Translations under genes and position numbers: made by a program
Notes under the pieces: model-generated
Told to the model about the DNA's origin: nothing
Seen by the model: the letters and a program-made list of their open reading frames with translations, nothing else
Database searches by the model: none
Shown: positions 35,661 to 46,814 of the stretch, in pieces
Layout: each line of letters starts with the position of its first letter
Position numbering within the stretch: position 1 is the stretch's first letter
Source: Smittia aterrima
Taxonomy: Eukaryota; Arthropoda; Insecta; Diptera; Chironomidae
Direction of reading: 5' to 3'
Assembly (NCBI GenBank): GCA_033063855.1
Contig: CP093829.1
Location: 23,343,537-23,407,536, forward strand
DNA: 64,000 bases

Positions 35661-38469
35661 ATGAAAGGCAAATTTAAGATCGAGTTGAACAAAGTTAGTT
35701 GCGAAATGACATCATTTCTTATCACAGTTCGTTTATCTTTATTAATTTCTAGGAATTGTCAGTGCGACACAAAGTAACGAAGAAAGGTGGCGTGCAAATT
35801 GAAACCAATGAAATTTTCGAGATTCCGCGATGCTTTCTCAGGTTTCACGATGACCAACTTGAATTCAAATTCAAAGTTAAGAAGAGTCAATGGAATCAAC
35901 TTGTTATAAACATGAAGACAATTATCTACGAGAGAATCGGCACAAACCTAAAAAAGATTTCAGTTAAATTGCCAATATTGAACGATGAGGCGAAGGAAGA
36001 AATGAATTTCACCATCGTAACCGTTCGAGCAGCAATCAAAGACGTTCTACTGAATCTTTTCTCTCCACTGAAAAAGGAGTTCTCGTTTAATTTGAACTAC
36101 AACCTAAACGGTCTCCCTTGCGAAACTGACCTACATGTGCTTGTTCCCACCATTAATAATCAAAAGTAAGTTTAACTTGTTGCTAGAGCTTCACGTAACT
36201 AGAACGCGTTACATTATTTACAGGGAATGGTATGCCAAACGTTTTCAACACCAATACAAACCGGAAGACGTGTTTGGAACTGAAATTATCAAGTTGTTTA
36301 AAAACAACTTTAAGCTTCAATTGGACAAAAGCAGTGAAGATGAGAAGACATTGCAGAGATTCCTTCTGTAAGTCTCTTGAGCTACTGTCTCTTGCTAATT
36401 TGTCTAATACTTTTCCTTTTCATAGCGATTACGTTGAAGCTTCAACGACAGCTAAGTTCAAGAGATTCGATCCACTTCAAATGTATCAATTCATGATAGC
36501 TATCGAAGATTTACGAAATCAGAAGCTCATGGAGGATTACTCTCTCACAAATCAGAATGTTCTGCACTATTGGAATTGTACCATGTCCGTGCGGAATGAA
36601 ATCTTACATGAGCTACGTAAGATCATGTGCGAGAGAAAGGCGCGTGGCATGATCGAAAACACTTTTGTCATTGAAGCACCGAAGAAGCTCCCAAACGACA
36701 TAATGGATTTCGATAGCATCTACCTAACAGACATGGAGGATTATCAAAACTACGCAGATGATCTATACGAAATCGAAGATGAACGAATTGCCGGGAAAAT
36801 CCTTCACATTCTTGGCAGTTTAATTCTGTTCAAGCCAATTCGGAGATCCAATTCTGTTCGATCAATTAGAATTGAAGATCTTCGTAAATATCACGTTCAG
36901 TTTATTCCCAATCGAGTTTCCACTCAAGTCGCTCATCGATCTGCTGAAGTTGCCTCCAAAAATGGATTGCAAGGATATTTGAGAAACTTTGCTGGTGGCA
37001 ATCGTGATTTGGAGAGACAAACGATGACAAAGTTCGAGTGGATGAACAAGTCGATCACCGACAACAAGGAACAGCAAACAGCTGTCAAGAATATTTTTAA
37101 TCGTTCATGCTTTCCGTCGCCTTACGTCGTCTTTGGACCACCGGGAACAGGAAAAACGTCAACAATTATTGAGGCCATAGCTCAAATTGTAAAATTACGT
37201 CCGAATAGTCACATCCTGGTTACAGCAAAATCAAATTCTTCATGCGATGACATCGGAAATCGTTTGTTGAAATATGTGTCGATAAATAAGATTCTCCGAA
37301 TTTACTCGGCTTCTTTTGATAAGAAACCAGAGAAGATCGATAAAGTTCTTGAGCCAATCTCGAACTTCCGTAAACGTGAATTGTGTCGCTGCCAGAAGCG
37401 AAGCTGTCCAGAATTCGAAGCGATCGAGGATCCAACCTACGAGGAATTCTACACAGCAAGGATCATCATTACCACGCTTGTCAATTGCGGTCGTCTCGTC
37501 AGTGCAGGAGTAAAATCGAATCACTTCGATTTCATTTTCCTTGATGAAGCTGCAAGCGAGAGTGAACCATTCACTCTCATCCCAATTTCTGGATTAGGAT
37601 CTTCTAATATTGGAGTAACAGCTCAGATTATCTTATCAGGAGATCACAAGCAACTTGGATCCATTGTAATCGACAAATTCTCCCGAAAGATGGGAATGGA
37701 GAAGTCGATGATGGAACGAATCATGGAAACGATCCCACAATATCAGTTGAAGGGCAGATATGACCCTAAATATGTCACATTGCTGGTCAATAATTATAGA
37801 TCGCATCCTGCTATTCTTCAGTTCTCCAACGAACATTTCTACAAAAACAAATTGATAGCGAAATGCAAGCCAGAGATTGCAAACTTCGCTTGCGGATGGG
37901 ATCTGCTTCACGGAAACAAAAGCTTCCCTTTGTTATTCCACTCAACTCGAACATCTTCGAAGGAAGTCGGATTGAGTTTGATGAACGAAGGAGAAGTTAA
38001 TGTCATGAAAACTTACATTATTCTCATGATGGAGCTTGGAGTTAATGGCCATAAAATTGATCAAACAGATATTGGCATCATCACTCCATATCGAGCTCAG
38101 CGGACCCGAATTATCGAAGAGTTCGGTGAAAGGTATCCTAAGATTGAAGTGGGAACAATCGACGCTTTTCAGGGCCGCGAGAAGAAGATTATTATCATGA
38201 GCACCGTTCGATCTGGTACCAGACACGTCGGTTTCCTGCGCAACGAGAAACGACTCAATGTTGCTTTGACTCGAGCTCAATCTCTTCTCATTATCATCGG
38301 TAACTCGAAAACTTTGCAGAAGTGTCTGATCTGGAATAAGTTCATTACATATTGTCACAATAATCAAGCGATTGTTGGTGATAACTTCAACTCCGATACA
38401 ATCAACGATGAGAACTACGAAGGCGATGAAGAGATGCCAGAAGACATCGAAGATGAATACGCTGAGTAA
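35661..38469 (+). CDS. MOV10: MOV10-family SF1 RNA helicase (MOV10/Armitage-like)
   Basis: Exons 35661-35693, 35753-36165, 36224-36367 and 36426-38469, 877 residues. The family are 5'-3' RNA helicases of the Upf1-like group; animal members act in RNA silencing, and insect Armitage (MOV10L1 type) supplies precursor RNA in the piRNA pathway. All helicase motifs look intact: GPPGTGKT (434-441), DEAA (570-573), SGDHKQLGS, NYRSHPAIL, GIITPYRAQ, GTIDAFQGRE and NEKRLNVALTRAQ. A Cys-rich CRCQKRSC lies between motifs I and II. The N-terminal 400 residues are weakly conserved, as is usual. Whether it is orthologous to MOV10 or to armi cannot be settled here; the length is nearer MOV10. The first exon is only 33 bases. 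Confidence 0.85.
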
Positions 38470-38519
38470 ACTTCTTAAAGATTTGATTCTATTAAATGTC
38501 CAGTGAATTTTTGGTTTTA

Positions 38520-38525
38520 AATAAA
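38520..38525 (+). terminator. Polyadenylation signal of the MOV10-like gene
   Basis: AATAAA 50 bases after the stop codon. Confidence 0.65.
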
Positions 38526-38653
38526 GATTCAAAGAGTTAATCTCTCACCAAACAAATAAGATGACAATTACTTTACTTTTTATATGACAAACAAAAAAAA
38601 AGAAAAATGAAATAAAAAACTTTTTGGTCAATTTCCAAATACTTTGAAAATAC

Positions 38654-38659
38654 TTTATT
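38654..38659 (-). terminator. Polyadenylation signal of the YTHDC2-like gene
   Basis: AATAAA on the minus strand, 33 bases beyond the stop codon. Confidence 0.65.
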
Positions 38660-38692
38660 ATCGTGAAATGTTTCAGGTACCAATTGAAATGC

Positions 38693-41600
38693 TTATGATC
38701 TCAGCATCGTGATGATTTTTTTAGCAACTTCATCAGACAAATCTTCTAAAACTTGGTTTGGTTTCTCGAAAATGTTAAAGCATCTGAAAGCTGCCTCTTG
38801 AGTGATGCAAGTTAAAGGAAGTTTCTTGAGAACTCGGAAGTGAAACTGAATCTTGCTTTGACTGTTTGGTGGCATCACATCACCGAAACCAAGAAACTCT
38901 GAACGAACTGTTGAGTAGAAAATGATCAAGACTTGCGTTCCATTGTGAATCTGTTTCTGAAGCTTATCGAGAACGAACTTTTGGAGTCGGAACTCTTCGA
39001 GATCGAATAACATCTTCTGGGCAAACTTGGTAACATCTTCATCTGAGTTCATCTTCATCACGAAGTATTTCGGACGATTATTCCTGACTTGGTTTTGAGA
39101 ACTTGTTGATGAATATCCTGAGAAGCCAGCGTTGTTAGCAAAGAAAGTTGTTGGAGCCGGTTTATTCGATCTGTGATTATCGTTCATCGGTTTATGATTT
39201 GTCTGATATCCATTCGACTTGTTAGATTGATATCCATTTGAATTGTTAGATTGATATCCATTCGACTTGTTTGAAGTTCGCTGTTGATCTGCATAGTTCC
39301 CTTGATATCCTGATTGATCATAAGAACGTTGATAGTTTCCTGATTGACCAAAACTCTTTTGACGATTTCCCGATTGATCGAAATTTCCTTGGTTAGCAAA
39401 GTTTCTATTCGACTGCTGTCTCTGGTTGCCTTGATATGATGAAGCGTTGGTATTTGCTTCAAGATTAGCTTCGACGAACCCGGAATTCTTTTCTTCAATC
39501 TCAAGAATTTTTCCGATGATTTCAACGAGCTTCTCATCCCTTTCATTGTGTTTGAAGTTACATTGTGACACAAACTTCGTTATCATTGCATCGAGATGTC
39601 TTCGAAGATTTAACAATAACGATCCACATTCAACTTGTGCGCTGAAGGTTACTAAATTGTCAATCTTGAAAACTGACTCTTCAGAGCTGCTGTCATGATA
39701 GCTCTGTTCAAGAATGGTCTTGAGAGAAGCACCCGCAGCTAACGACAAACTGAGACTGTTCACGAGAGTGTTACAACGAATCATTGGAATGCGTCCCACT
39801 CGATTCTTTTCTTCGAAAACAACCCAATCCGAAGGAAGATTCTTGAAGTCAATGTTCTTATCATTCTTGCTGCTCATTGCGCTGCTCATGTGAAAGCAAA
39901 GCTTTACGTCAATGTCGCTGTAGATTAACTTCTTCTTTCGGTCAATTCTTGCGACGCTCGGGTAAAGACCAGCACAGAGACAAGCTTTTATCATCGGCCA
40001 GTTGTTTGAGTTCACGTTAATTCCATTTGAAGAAGAATTCATTAAGTCTGACTTCTGAAGGTAAGACATGATTTGTCCTCGAATTCCTTTCACATGCTCA
40101 AATGCAGTTGAGCTGATGAAATTCTCTTCACAGAACTTTTTAGCTTTTCCACGATTCTGAGACATTTGATTCTGCCAAAGTTGGAAAATCTTCAACATAA
40201 AATAGTGATCACTCATAGTTCCTTCGGTAAGTCGCATACGAATCTGTTGACACTTTTCACGATCGAATTTTCTCACTGGTAACACAAAGACTTGATCGCT
40301 CATCGACAAAATACTGACGATACTAAGTACGGGGTCCAAACACTTTAAGGAGATTGCGTAGATGAGCATTTTTCCATATTTTGCGTCAACCGGCATTTGA
40401 GCAAGATAATTTCCGAGTTGAGTGAGTCCTTCGTCTTCATCGAGCGCTCCCAATGATTGCAGTAACTTTATGCTTTGCCTGATACTCGCTAATGAAGGTG
40501 GTGTAATACATTTCAAGAGAAAATCTTCGATTTTCATTGTCATGCTGATCATTAACTTAGTTTGAAGACATATCTCAGTGAGTGATGTTCTAAGCAGCTC
40601 TGGGAGAGTCGTGTCTGGCATCGAATTAAAGCGATCACTTGAATAAACACGATAAACGTAACCATTTCGCAATCGACCGGCTCTTCCCTTTCGTTGGTTA
40701 GCTGAAGCTTTACTGATCCATTGAACGCGAAGTGAAGAAGAATGTGACATCGCGTCGTAGCTTTTCTGTTTCTCGCGGCCACTGTCAATGACGTAAACCT
40801 GGAAAAGAAAATTCTTTAGTGTCAGATTGAGAGAAATAAACTTCAAAAACTTACAACATCGTCGATTGTGATGGAGGACTCAGCGATGTTTGTTGAAAGA
40901 ATAATCTTTCTCGATCCATAGTTCACCGGCTTAAAGACGCTTTTCTGATCATCAGTTTTCATACTTGAATGAAGGAGGAACATTGTGATTCCATCTTTCA
41001 GACGAGTACTGACTAAAGCTGCCATTCGAGTGATATCATCGTAGCCAGGAAGGAACACAAGAATCGCTTCATTGGGATCGGTTTGAAGATGAATCGTTTC
41101 GATGAGATCAACAATTAAGTCATGATCGATTCCTTCTTCAATCACAAAATTATTGTTTGACGTCTTGAAGACAGAATTGTAGTAAATGTTAAGAAGTTCT
41201 TTGTTGTACAATTCAGACGTTGAAAGGATATTTGATCCTCTCTTTGCTTTGTATTTCTCAACCAACTTCTTGACATCAGATTCAGGTCCGTGAAGTTGAA
41301 TTGCGATATCCAAGCATGAAATTTCTGATCCATTCCAATGAACTTTAAGATTTGGATTAGCATTAAGTTTAAGTAATCGCTCGACCGCAGGAAAGCAACT
41401 TCGACCAATAGCAATCATCAGTGCCGTCATTTTAGTTGCTCCGTGACGGAAGTCGACAGGAACATTTTCTGCTTCGACAAGATAAAGGAACTGCTCTAAA
41501 TCATTCTCCGTGTTTTCTCCAGTGCTCATGTCATTAAGAACTTCATTAACAAACTTCAAAGTGTCTTCATCCAAGTCGACATAAGTTTCCTCGTCTTCTT

Positions 41601-42809
41601 CTTTCAAGTACTCGCTTGTGCTCGAAGCTGTTAATTGTCCATTCTTGAATTTCTCGTTAAGTTCTTCAACTGCTCGACTGTTATACTTAACGACCTTCAG
41701 AACATCCTCCAAATAAAATTCTTGAACATTGTATTGTTTCACTGAGATCGCAATTTCTTCACAACCACCAAAATAATTTGAAAACACAGCCGTGTCCATT
41801 GTCGCGGACATGATAATGAGTCTTAGGTTTGGGTTGACGTTTAGATGTTCCTTGATCGAAGTCAGTAAGAAATCATTTTCTTTAGCTCTCTCGTGAGCTT
41901 CATCAATTAAAATGTGTGTGATGTTGTTGAAGAGTCTCTCGGGCTCATCGCTTGTCAGATATCTTAGGAAAACTCCTGGCGTGAGGAAGATGCAGTTGGT
42001 GTCTTGTGAAATCGTTGACTCCAATCGAATTTGGTATCCAATGGATCTACCATCGTACTCGCATCTTTCATAGCAAACACGCTCAGAGCTCGCAATAGCC
42101 GAGATTCTTCTCGGTTGAGTACACAAGATACGACAAGGCAGATTCTTCTCAGTTGCGTTCTCGAGAATAAATTGAGGAATCTGAGTTGTCTTGCCTGATC
42201 CAGTTGAGCCTTGAATTAGAAGAATTTTATTTTCTTCAATCGATTTCAAGATCTGATCACGATACGAATAAATCGAGAGCTGCATTCGTTTCTCAATAAT
42301 TCTTTGGTCAGCATTCGATGGCATCGGTACATGAGGAGCTTTCGAGAGAACCATTGGCTTCGAGTTCTTCTTCTTTGCCGGTTGCCTTGACGGAAAATTC
42401 TGATCAATTTGAGGTGAAGGTTCTTGTTTGCTGAACTGCTTGAGAATGAACATCGTTTTTGGATCCAATGAGATTGTAGCTCTGTTGCTAGTGAAATCAT
42501 CGTTCTCGGTTGGTTTGAAGAGTTTTAATCGACGATTCTCATCTGGAAACAAAAATTGTTGATTGAAAAATCATTTTAAAAAATGTTTCTCTCACCAAAT
42601 CCTTCTGATTTTGTTTTCAAATTATACTTCGGGGCTAGCTTATGAACAAATGCTCTTTCAACATTTGTTAGTGTCGGTGGGAATTCAAAACACATGTCAT
42701 TTGAGTAATGAACAAAGTTCTCAATTTCCTTTTCAATTTTAATTCTGAAATCCGAGCCAATCGCTGACGAGCTCGGATTATTCTTGTGATTGTTTTTATA
42801 CTTAGACAT
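38693..42809 (-). CDS. YTHDC2: YTHDC2/bgcn-like R3H-DExH RNA helicase
   Basis: Exons 42809-42596, 42542-40855 and 40798-38693, 1335 residues (human YTHDC2 1430). In mammals YTHDC2 drives germ cells into meiosis; fly Bgcn acts with Bam in germline differentiation. Domain order seen: R3H-like N-terminus (about 15-75), Walker A GSTGSGKTT (183-191), DEAH (285-288), SAT (317-319), ankyrin-like insert inside the helicase core (about 420-500), NIAESSITI, QRKGRAGR, HA2/OB region, an Asn/Gln/Ser/Gly-rich linker (1086-1208) and a C-terminal segment (1209-1335) aligning to the YTH fold (YFVMK, VLIIFYS, FLGFGDV). The helicase motifs are intact, unlike what I recall of fly Bgcn. The YTH-like part contains no tryptophan at all, so the m6A aromatic cage is missing. 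Confidence 0.88.
38696..39076 (-). other. Degenerate YTH domain without aromatic cage
   Basis: The last 127 residues of the YTHDC2-like protein keep the beta-strand signatures of a YTH domain: RPKYFVMK at its start, TQVLIIFYSTVRSEFLGFGD in the middle, and FHFRVLKKLPLT before a C-terminal helix. The cage tryptophans are absent, and the loop that carries the second one is shortened to PPNSQSK. Confidence 0.7.
39204..39275 (-). repeat. 24-bp coding tandem repeat (SNGYQSNx octads)
   Basis: Three copies of a 24-base unit in the linker of the YTHDC2-like gene encode SNGYQSNN, SNGYQSNK and SNGYQTNH. They sit in a longer Asn/Gln-rich, low-complexity segment (39077-39445). Confidence 0.85.
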
Positions 42810-43239
42810 TTCGTAGTATCACTTCAATTCTATAAATCCAATGTAGAAAGTCTAAATTCCGCTAAAAACTTAAATTAGTTAAGAATTAAATTCGAGTGTT
42901 TTGAATTCTTCCGGGGTCACAATCTTTTGAGATTCAAATTCTTCCGTTAAATCGATTTTTATTAAAAACGCGGATATCTCGCGGATTACACAATTTCTCG
43001 AAAATCTTTTTATATAATTAAATATTCTTTAACAAATACATTTACAAAATATTTTGAGTGGAAATGATTCGTTCCTATTATTCCAATAAGCATTATTCAA
43101 TATCTAATCTTTTATCACCAAATTCCAGTTAGGCCATAAAACTTGACTTTCAATGTTAGCATTAATCATTTATTTGCGTTCAATTCGGTTCCTAACTTCA
43201 TTTTGGAAGGAATAGTCAACCAGAAAAGTTCAATTAAAA
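42810..43239. other. Spacer between YTHDC2-like gene and protease-homologue array
   Basis: 430 bp of AT-rich DNA between divergent genes, presumably holding both promoters. No convincing TATA-Inr pair was seen for either side. Confidence 0.5.
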
Positions 43240-44099
43240 ATGGAATCAAAATTCTTTCTTGTCCTTGTGGTACTTCTGGGTACTCAAGCTTGTCTCAGCT
43301 TTGGACAAACTAACGCCGAAAGGTTTATTGTGAGTATCGTTAACTACGATACGAGAAATGGAATTTGTCGAGGAACGGTCATCACCGAGGGTCACGTTTT
43401 AACAACCGCATCTTGTGCGACAGACCCATTGGTCGGAAGACTTGGTGTAAGAGTCGAGTTTAGCGATAGTGTAAGCTCAGGTTGGACAAGTGTTCCTGCA
43501 GAGCGAGTTTTCCTTCATCCTAACTACAAATTGGGTACCAATGATGAATACAACGTTGCTGTTGTTCTCGTGAGTTGAGAGAAATATTTGTCTCGTGATG
43601 TTTTATAAAATTTCAGTTTTCAGATTGCTGGAAAGTTCAATTCTACGATCGTTCCTTCTCGTCGCCTTGGAAGCATCACAAATGGAACCGCTTACAGTAA
43701 GACAATAAATTTTTTTAAAAGAATTCTTAGTAAAAATAATAATTTTCAGATTTGTTTGGATGGGGAGCCTCTCCTGATGTTCCTAGACGAATGCCTATCT
43801 ACGTATTCGGACCTCAGCAATGCAACACGACTGAACAAGTCTATTGTTCTCCGGTTAACAGCATAACTGACACAGTTTGTTCTGCTGATCATGGATCACC
43901 AATCGTTGGTATCAGCTCTGGAACGGTTGACGGATTTCTTCTTACAAGCAACGCTTGCGTTAATACGACATTAAAATTCCATTCCGTTGGACAATATCGC
44001 GCTTGGATTGATGAAGTTTCCGGAGCTGAAATATCCAAGAAATTGTCAATCGTTGTTATCTTATCGTCTGTCTTAGTTCTAATCAAAAATTTCGTTTAA
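43240..44099 (+). CDS. Serine protease homologue 1, catalytically dead, GPI-like tail
   Basis: Exons 43240-43569, 43624-43696 and 43750-44099, 250 residues. A signal peptide (about 1-22) is followed directly by a chymotrypsin-fold domain: ERFIVSIV replaces the R-IVGG activation site, with cysteines flanking the His57 site (GICRG..TTASC) and the CSADHGSP segment. All three catalytic residues are changed: His57 to Ser (TTASC), Asp102 to Asn (YNVAV) and Ser195 to His (CSADHGSP). No proteolysis is expected. The end, VSGAEISKK followed by about 18 hydrophobic residues, resembles a GPI-attachment signal, so the product may sit on the outer cell surface. It is the most divergent neighbour of copies 2 and 3. 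AATAAA lies at 44114. Confidence 0.82.
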
Positions 44100-44260
44100 T
44101 CATTAGACAGAAAAATAAAGAAAAATCTTTGAAAAAGATTTCATTGCTTTTTCTTTATCGCGAAAAGATTATTGCTCAATCAATGTTGAAATGATAACTC
44201 GTGTATTGGTAAAGCTTCCAAGAACTTCAAGTTTTTTATTTAATTGGATGACTAAATGAG

Positions 44261-44277
44261 TCAAGTGCATTCGTCAT
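44261..44277 (+). promoter_or_regulatory. Conserved upstream element, copy 2 gene
   Basis: TCAAGTGCATTCGTCAT, repeated with one change upstream of the next gene (45407-45423). It may be a duplicated enhancer or transcription-factor site. Confidence 0.5.
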
Positions 44278-44336
44278 TTTCTTTTTAATGAAGTTATAAA
44301 GCTTTATCTTCGGAAATCACTATCAAAGTAGATCGC

Positions 44337-44372
44337 TATATAATGAAGTTAAACATTCTGATTGTCTCAGTT
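44337..44372 (+). promoter_or_regulatory. TATA-Inr core promoter of copy 2
   Basis: TATATAA at 44337-44343 lies 32 bases before the A of an initiator TCAGTTT (A at 44369), the textbook arthropod arrangement. Translation starts 41 bases downstream. Confidence 0.75.
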
Positions 44373-44409
44373 TAATTTTTTTCCTTTGACGAACGACACC
44401 AGAAGAATT

Positions 44410-45274
44410 ATGAAGCTTAGTTCAGTTCAATCGATTTTCTTGGTTTTGGCTTTCGCTGGCATCAACGGACAGGATAACAAATTTATCGTTTCCGTCATAG
44501 AACATCCTGTAAATTCAACTGTAATTACTGTTAAATGCTTATCGAGTATTATCACGAAACGTCATGTTGTTACAACCGCGAATTGTGCAACAGTTTCTCA
44601 GGGAAATGAACTATATTTGTTGCCACATTCGGAAGCAGGAATCAATGGATCAAGTAAGAAACTTTATTCTTTTAAATTACGGTAATGACAAAGATTGTTT
44701 ATTCATAGCACAAAATTTTCGAGTCTCAAAAATTTCTATTCATCCTAATTATCGATCTGGAAATCCACTTGTCGCGAACATTGCAGTTTTGGAAGTGAGT
44801 TGAGTTAATTTCAATCGATAAAATTTAAAACAAAATCTTAAATAGCTTGCAAGTGAATTTAATACAAGTCTGGTCCCAGCGAGATCTCTCGGAGTTCTTC
44901 CCAACAACGGCTCTTGTAATCTCATCAGCTGGGAAGGAATTTATTTGAATCCAATTAATATTTCGATGGCAATCATGGGACCTCAACATTGTAACGCAAC
45001 AAGCGCATTCTGCAGCAACTTCTTAGTCAATACAGACAACGCATGTTCAACAAAAGAAGGATCGCCAATTGTGTGCACCAACGGAAAGATCGACGGAATT
45101 CTTATTAACCCTGGCAACTGCACTGCGGTCAACAATCAATTCAGAATGAATTATCATTCGATTGGAGAATATCGAACTTGGATCGAACAAGTTTCTGGAG
45201 CTGAAATATCCAAGAAATTGTCAATCGTTGTTATCTTATCTTCTTTATTAGTTGCCATCAAAAGCTTCGCTTAA
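44410..45274 (+). CDS. Serine protease homologue 2, catalytically dead, GPI-like tail
   Basis: Exons 44410-44653, 44709-44794 and 44846-45274, 252 residues. The start chosen is MKLSSVQSIF, which gives a clean signal peptide ending near INGQ; an in-frame upstream ATG at 44362 would bury it and lies before the predicted transcription start. The chymotrypsin fold is degenerate: KFIVSV instead of an activation site, His57 to Asn (TTANC), Asp102 to Asn (VANIAVL) and Ser195 to Glu (CSTKEGSP). The tail VSGAEISKKLSIVVILSS is almost identical to that of copy 1, suggesting recent duplication or gene conversion. Several N-x-S/T sites (NST, NGS, NIS, NAT) are present. The role is unknown. Confidence 0.82.
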
Positions 45275-45406
45275 TCATCAGACAAGAATTCATTCGAAAT
45301 CCAAATGAATATCACACATTGAGTCTTCACTTTATTCGAATAATTTTAAAGCTTTTTGATAAAACTTGAAGCTTTTTCTTGAGTGACTCAAATTTAATTG
45401 AATGAC

Positions 45407-45423
45407 TCAAGTACATTCGTCAT
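45407..45423 (+). promoter_or_regulatory. Conserved upstream element, copy 3 gene
   Basis: TCAAGTACATTCGTCAT, matching 16 of 17 bases of the element at 44261-44277. Confidence 0.5.
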
Positions 45424-45576
45424 AATATTTTTTTTAATGAAGTCGCAATCATCAACTCTCAGTTGATAAATAATTAATGACGCAAAAGCGTTATCTGCGA
45501 TAACTTATCTTCAATAAAAATCAATTTTTAATCCACGAAAAATCTTTATCTAAGACTTAGATCCAAAGTAGATCGA

Positions 45577-45612
45577 TATATATTGAAGGTAAACTTTCTG
45601 TTTGACTCAGTT
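45577..45612 (+). promoter_or_regulatory. TATA-Inr core promoter of copy 3
   Basis: TATATATT at 45577-45584 lies 32 bases before the A of TCAGTTT (A at 45609). The flanks (AAAGTAGATCG before, GACGAACGACACCAG after) match the copy 2 promoter closely. Confidence 0.75.
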
Positions 45613-45648
45613 TATTTTTTCCCATTGACGAACGACACCAGCGAAGTT

Positions 45649-46550
45649 ATGAAGTTCAGTTCAGTTCAATTGGCTTTGATGCCTTTCTTGTTTTTGGCTT
45701 TCGCTGGAATCAACGGACAGCAGCCAAACAACAGATTCATCGTTTCCGTTTATCAACATCCTACAGGGAATATCAATGCAGTTCCTACATTCCGATGCTT
45801 ATCGAGTATTATCACGAATCGTCACGTCGTTACAACCGCGAATTGTGCAACAGTTCCTCAGGGAACTTCACTAATGTTGATGAAACGTTGGGATGGAACA
45901 GGCAATGAAGTCCCAGGAGCAAGTAAGCAAATTAATTCTTTAAAGTAAATTAAGATTTTGACTAAGAAAATCTTCATAGGCGCCGGTGGGGTCTCAAGAA
46001 TTACTATTCATCCTGATTATCGAGTTGGCAATTCATTTGTCGCTAATGTTGCAGTTTTAGAAGTGAGTTGAGTTAACTACAATCGATAAAGTTTAAAACA
46101 AATTTTTCTAAATAGTTCCTTGGAGATTTTGATACAAATTTGTTCCCAACGAGATCTCTTGGAGTTCTTCCGGTCAATGGCAATTGCAGTCTCTTCGCCA
46201 CTGGAGGAGATACTACTGTGAATCCACTTCAACTCACAGTTCCAATCTTGGGACCTCAACATTGTGACGCAACTTTGCGAAGCGCTTTCTGCTCCAACTT
46301 CTTGACTAACACTGCAGATGAATGTGCTGCATTTGAAGGATCGCCAGTTGCATGCACCAACGGACATCTCGACGGATTTCTTATTAACACTGGCAATTGT
46401 ATCCTGGTTAACAATCAATACAGAATGAATTATCATTCGATTGGAGAATTCCGAGATTGGATCGAATATGTTTCAAGTGCAAAGATTTCCGCTAAAATTT
46501 CAATTTTCACTCTTCTCTTGTTGACATTTGTTTCGTCACTTTTGAAGTAA
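45649..46550 (+). CDS. Serine protease homologue 3, catalytically dead, GPI-like tail
   Basis: Exons 45649-45922, 45980-46062 and 46116-46550, 263 residues. The start MKFSSVQLAL is chosen by homology to copy 2 and by its position after the initiator. The signal peptide ends near INGQ. NRFIVSV replaces the activation site. Triad: His57 to Asn (TTANC), Asp102 to Asn (VANVAVL), Ser195 to Glu (CAAFEGSP). The C-terminus, VSSAKISAK then a Leu/Phe-rich stretch, again resembles a GPI signal. It is the closest relative of copy 2 in coding and promoter sequence. AATAAA lies at 46579. Confidence 0.82.
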
Positions 46551-46814
46551 ATTAAAATTGTTTAGTCACCAACTCGAAAATAAAAAATTTTGTAGATTGA
46601 AAGTAATTTTTATCTTATCATGAATTTTCTGATTTTTCTTACGTCATCCGATTGATTAAATTTTTCCTCAGACTTCTTCGTTATCTCAATTTCGTTGACA
46701 TCACAACAAATCTGATAATGATGATTCCTCCTCCTTGAATCAGAGTTTATCATAAATTCTTGAAATCGCTTTTTATTTCAATTGCGAAACTCAAACACAG
46801 AAGTTCTGTTTAAA

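Noticed and set aside
44362..44409. Upstream in-frame ATG for protease homologue 2
   Set aside because: It lies before the initiator A at 44369 and would put charged residues ahead of the signal peptide.
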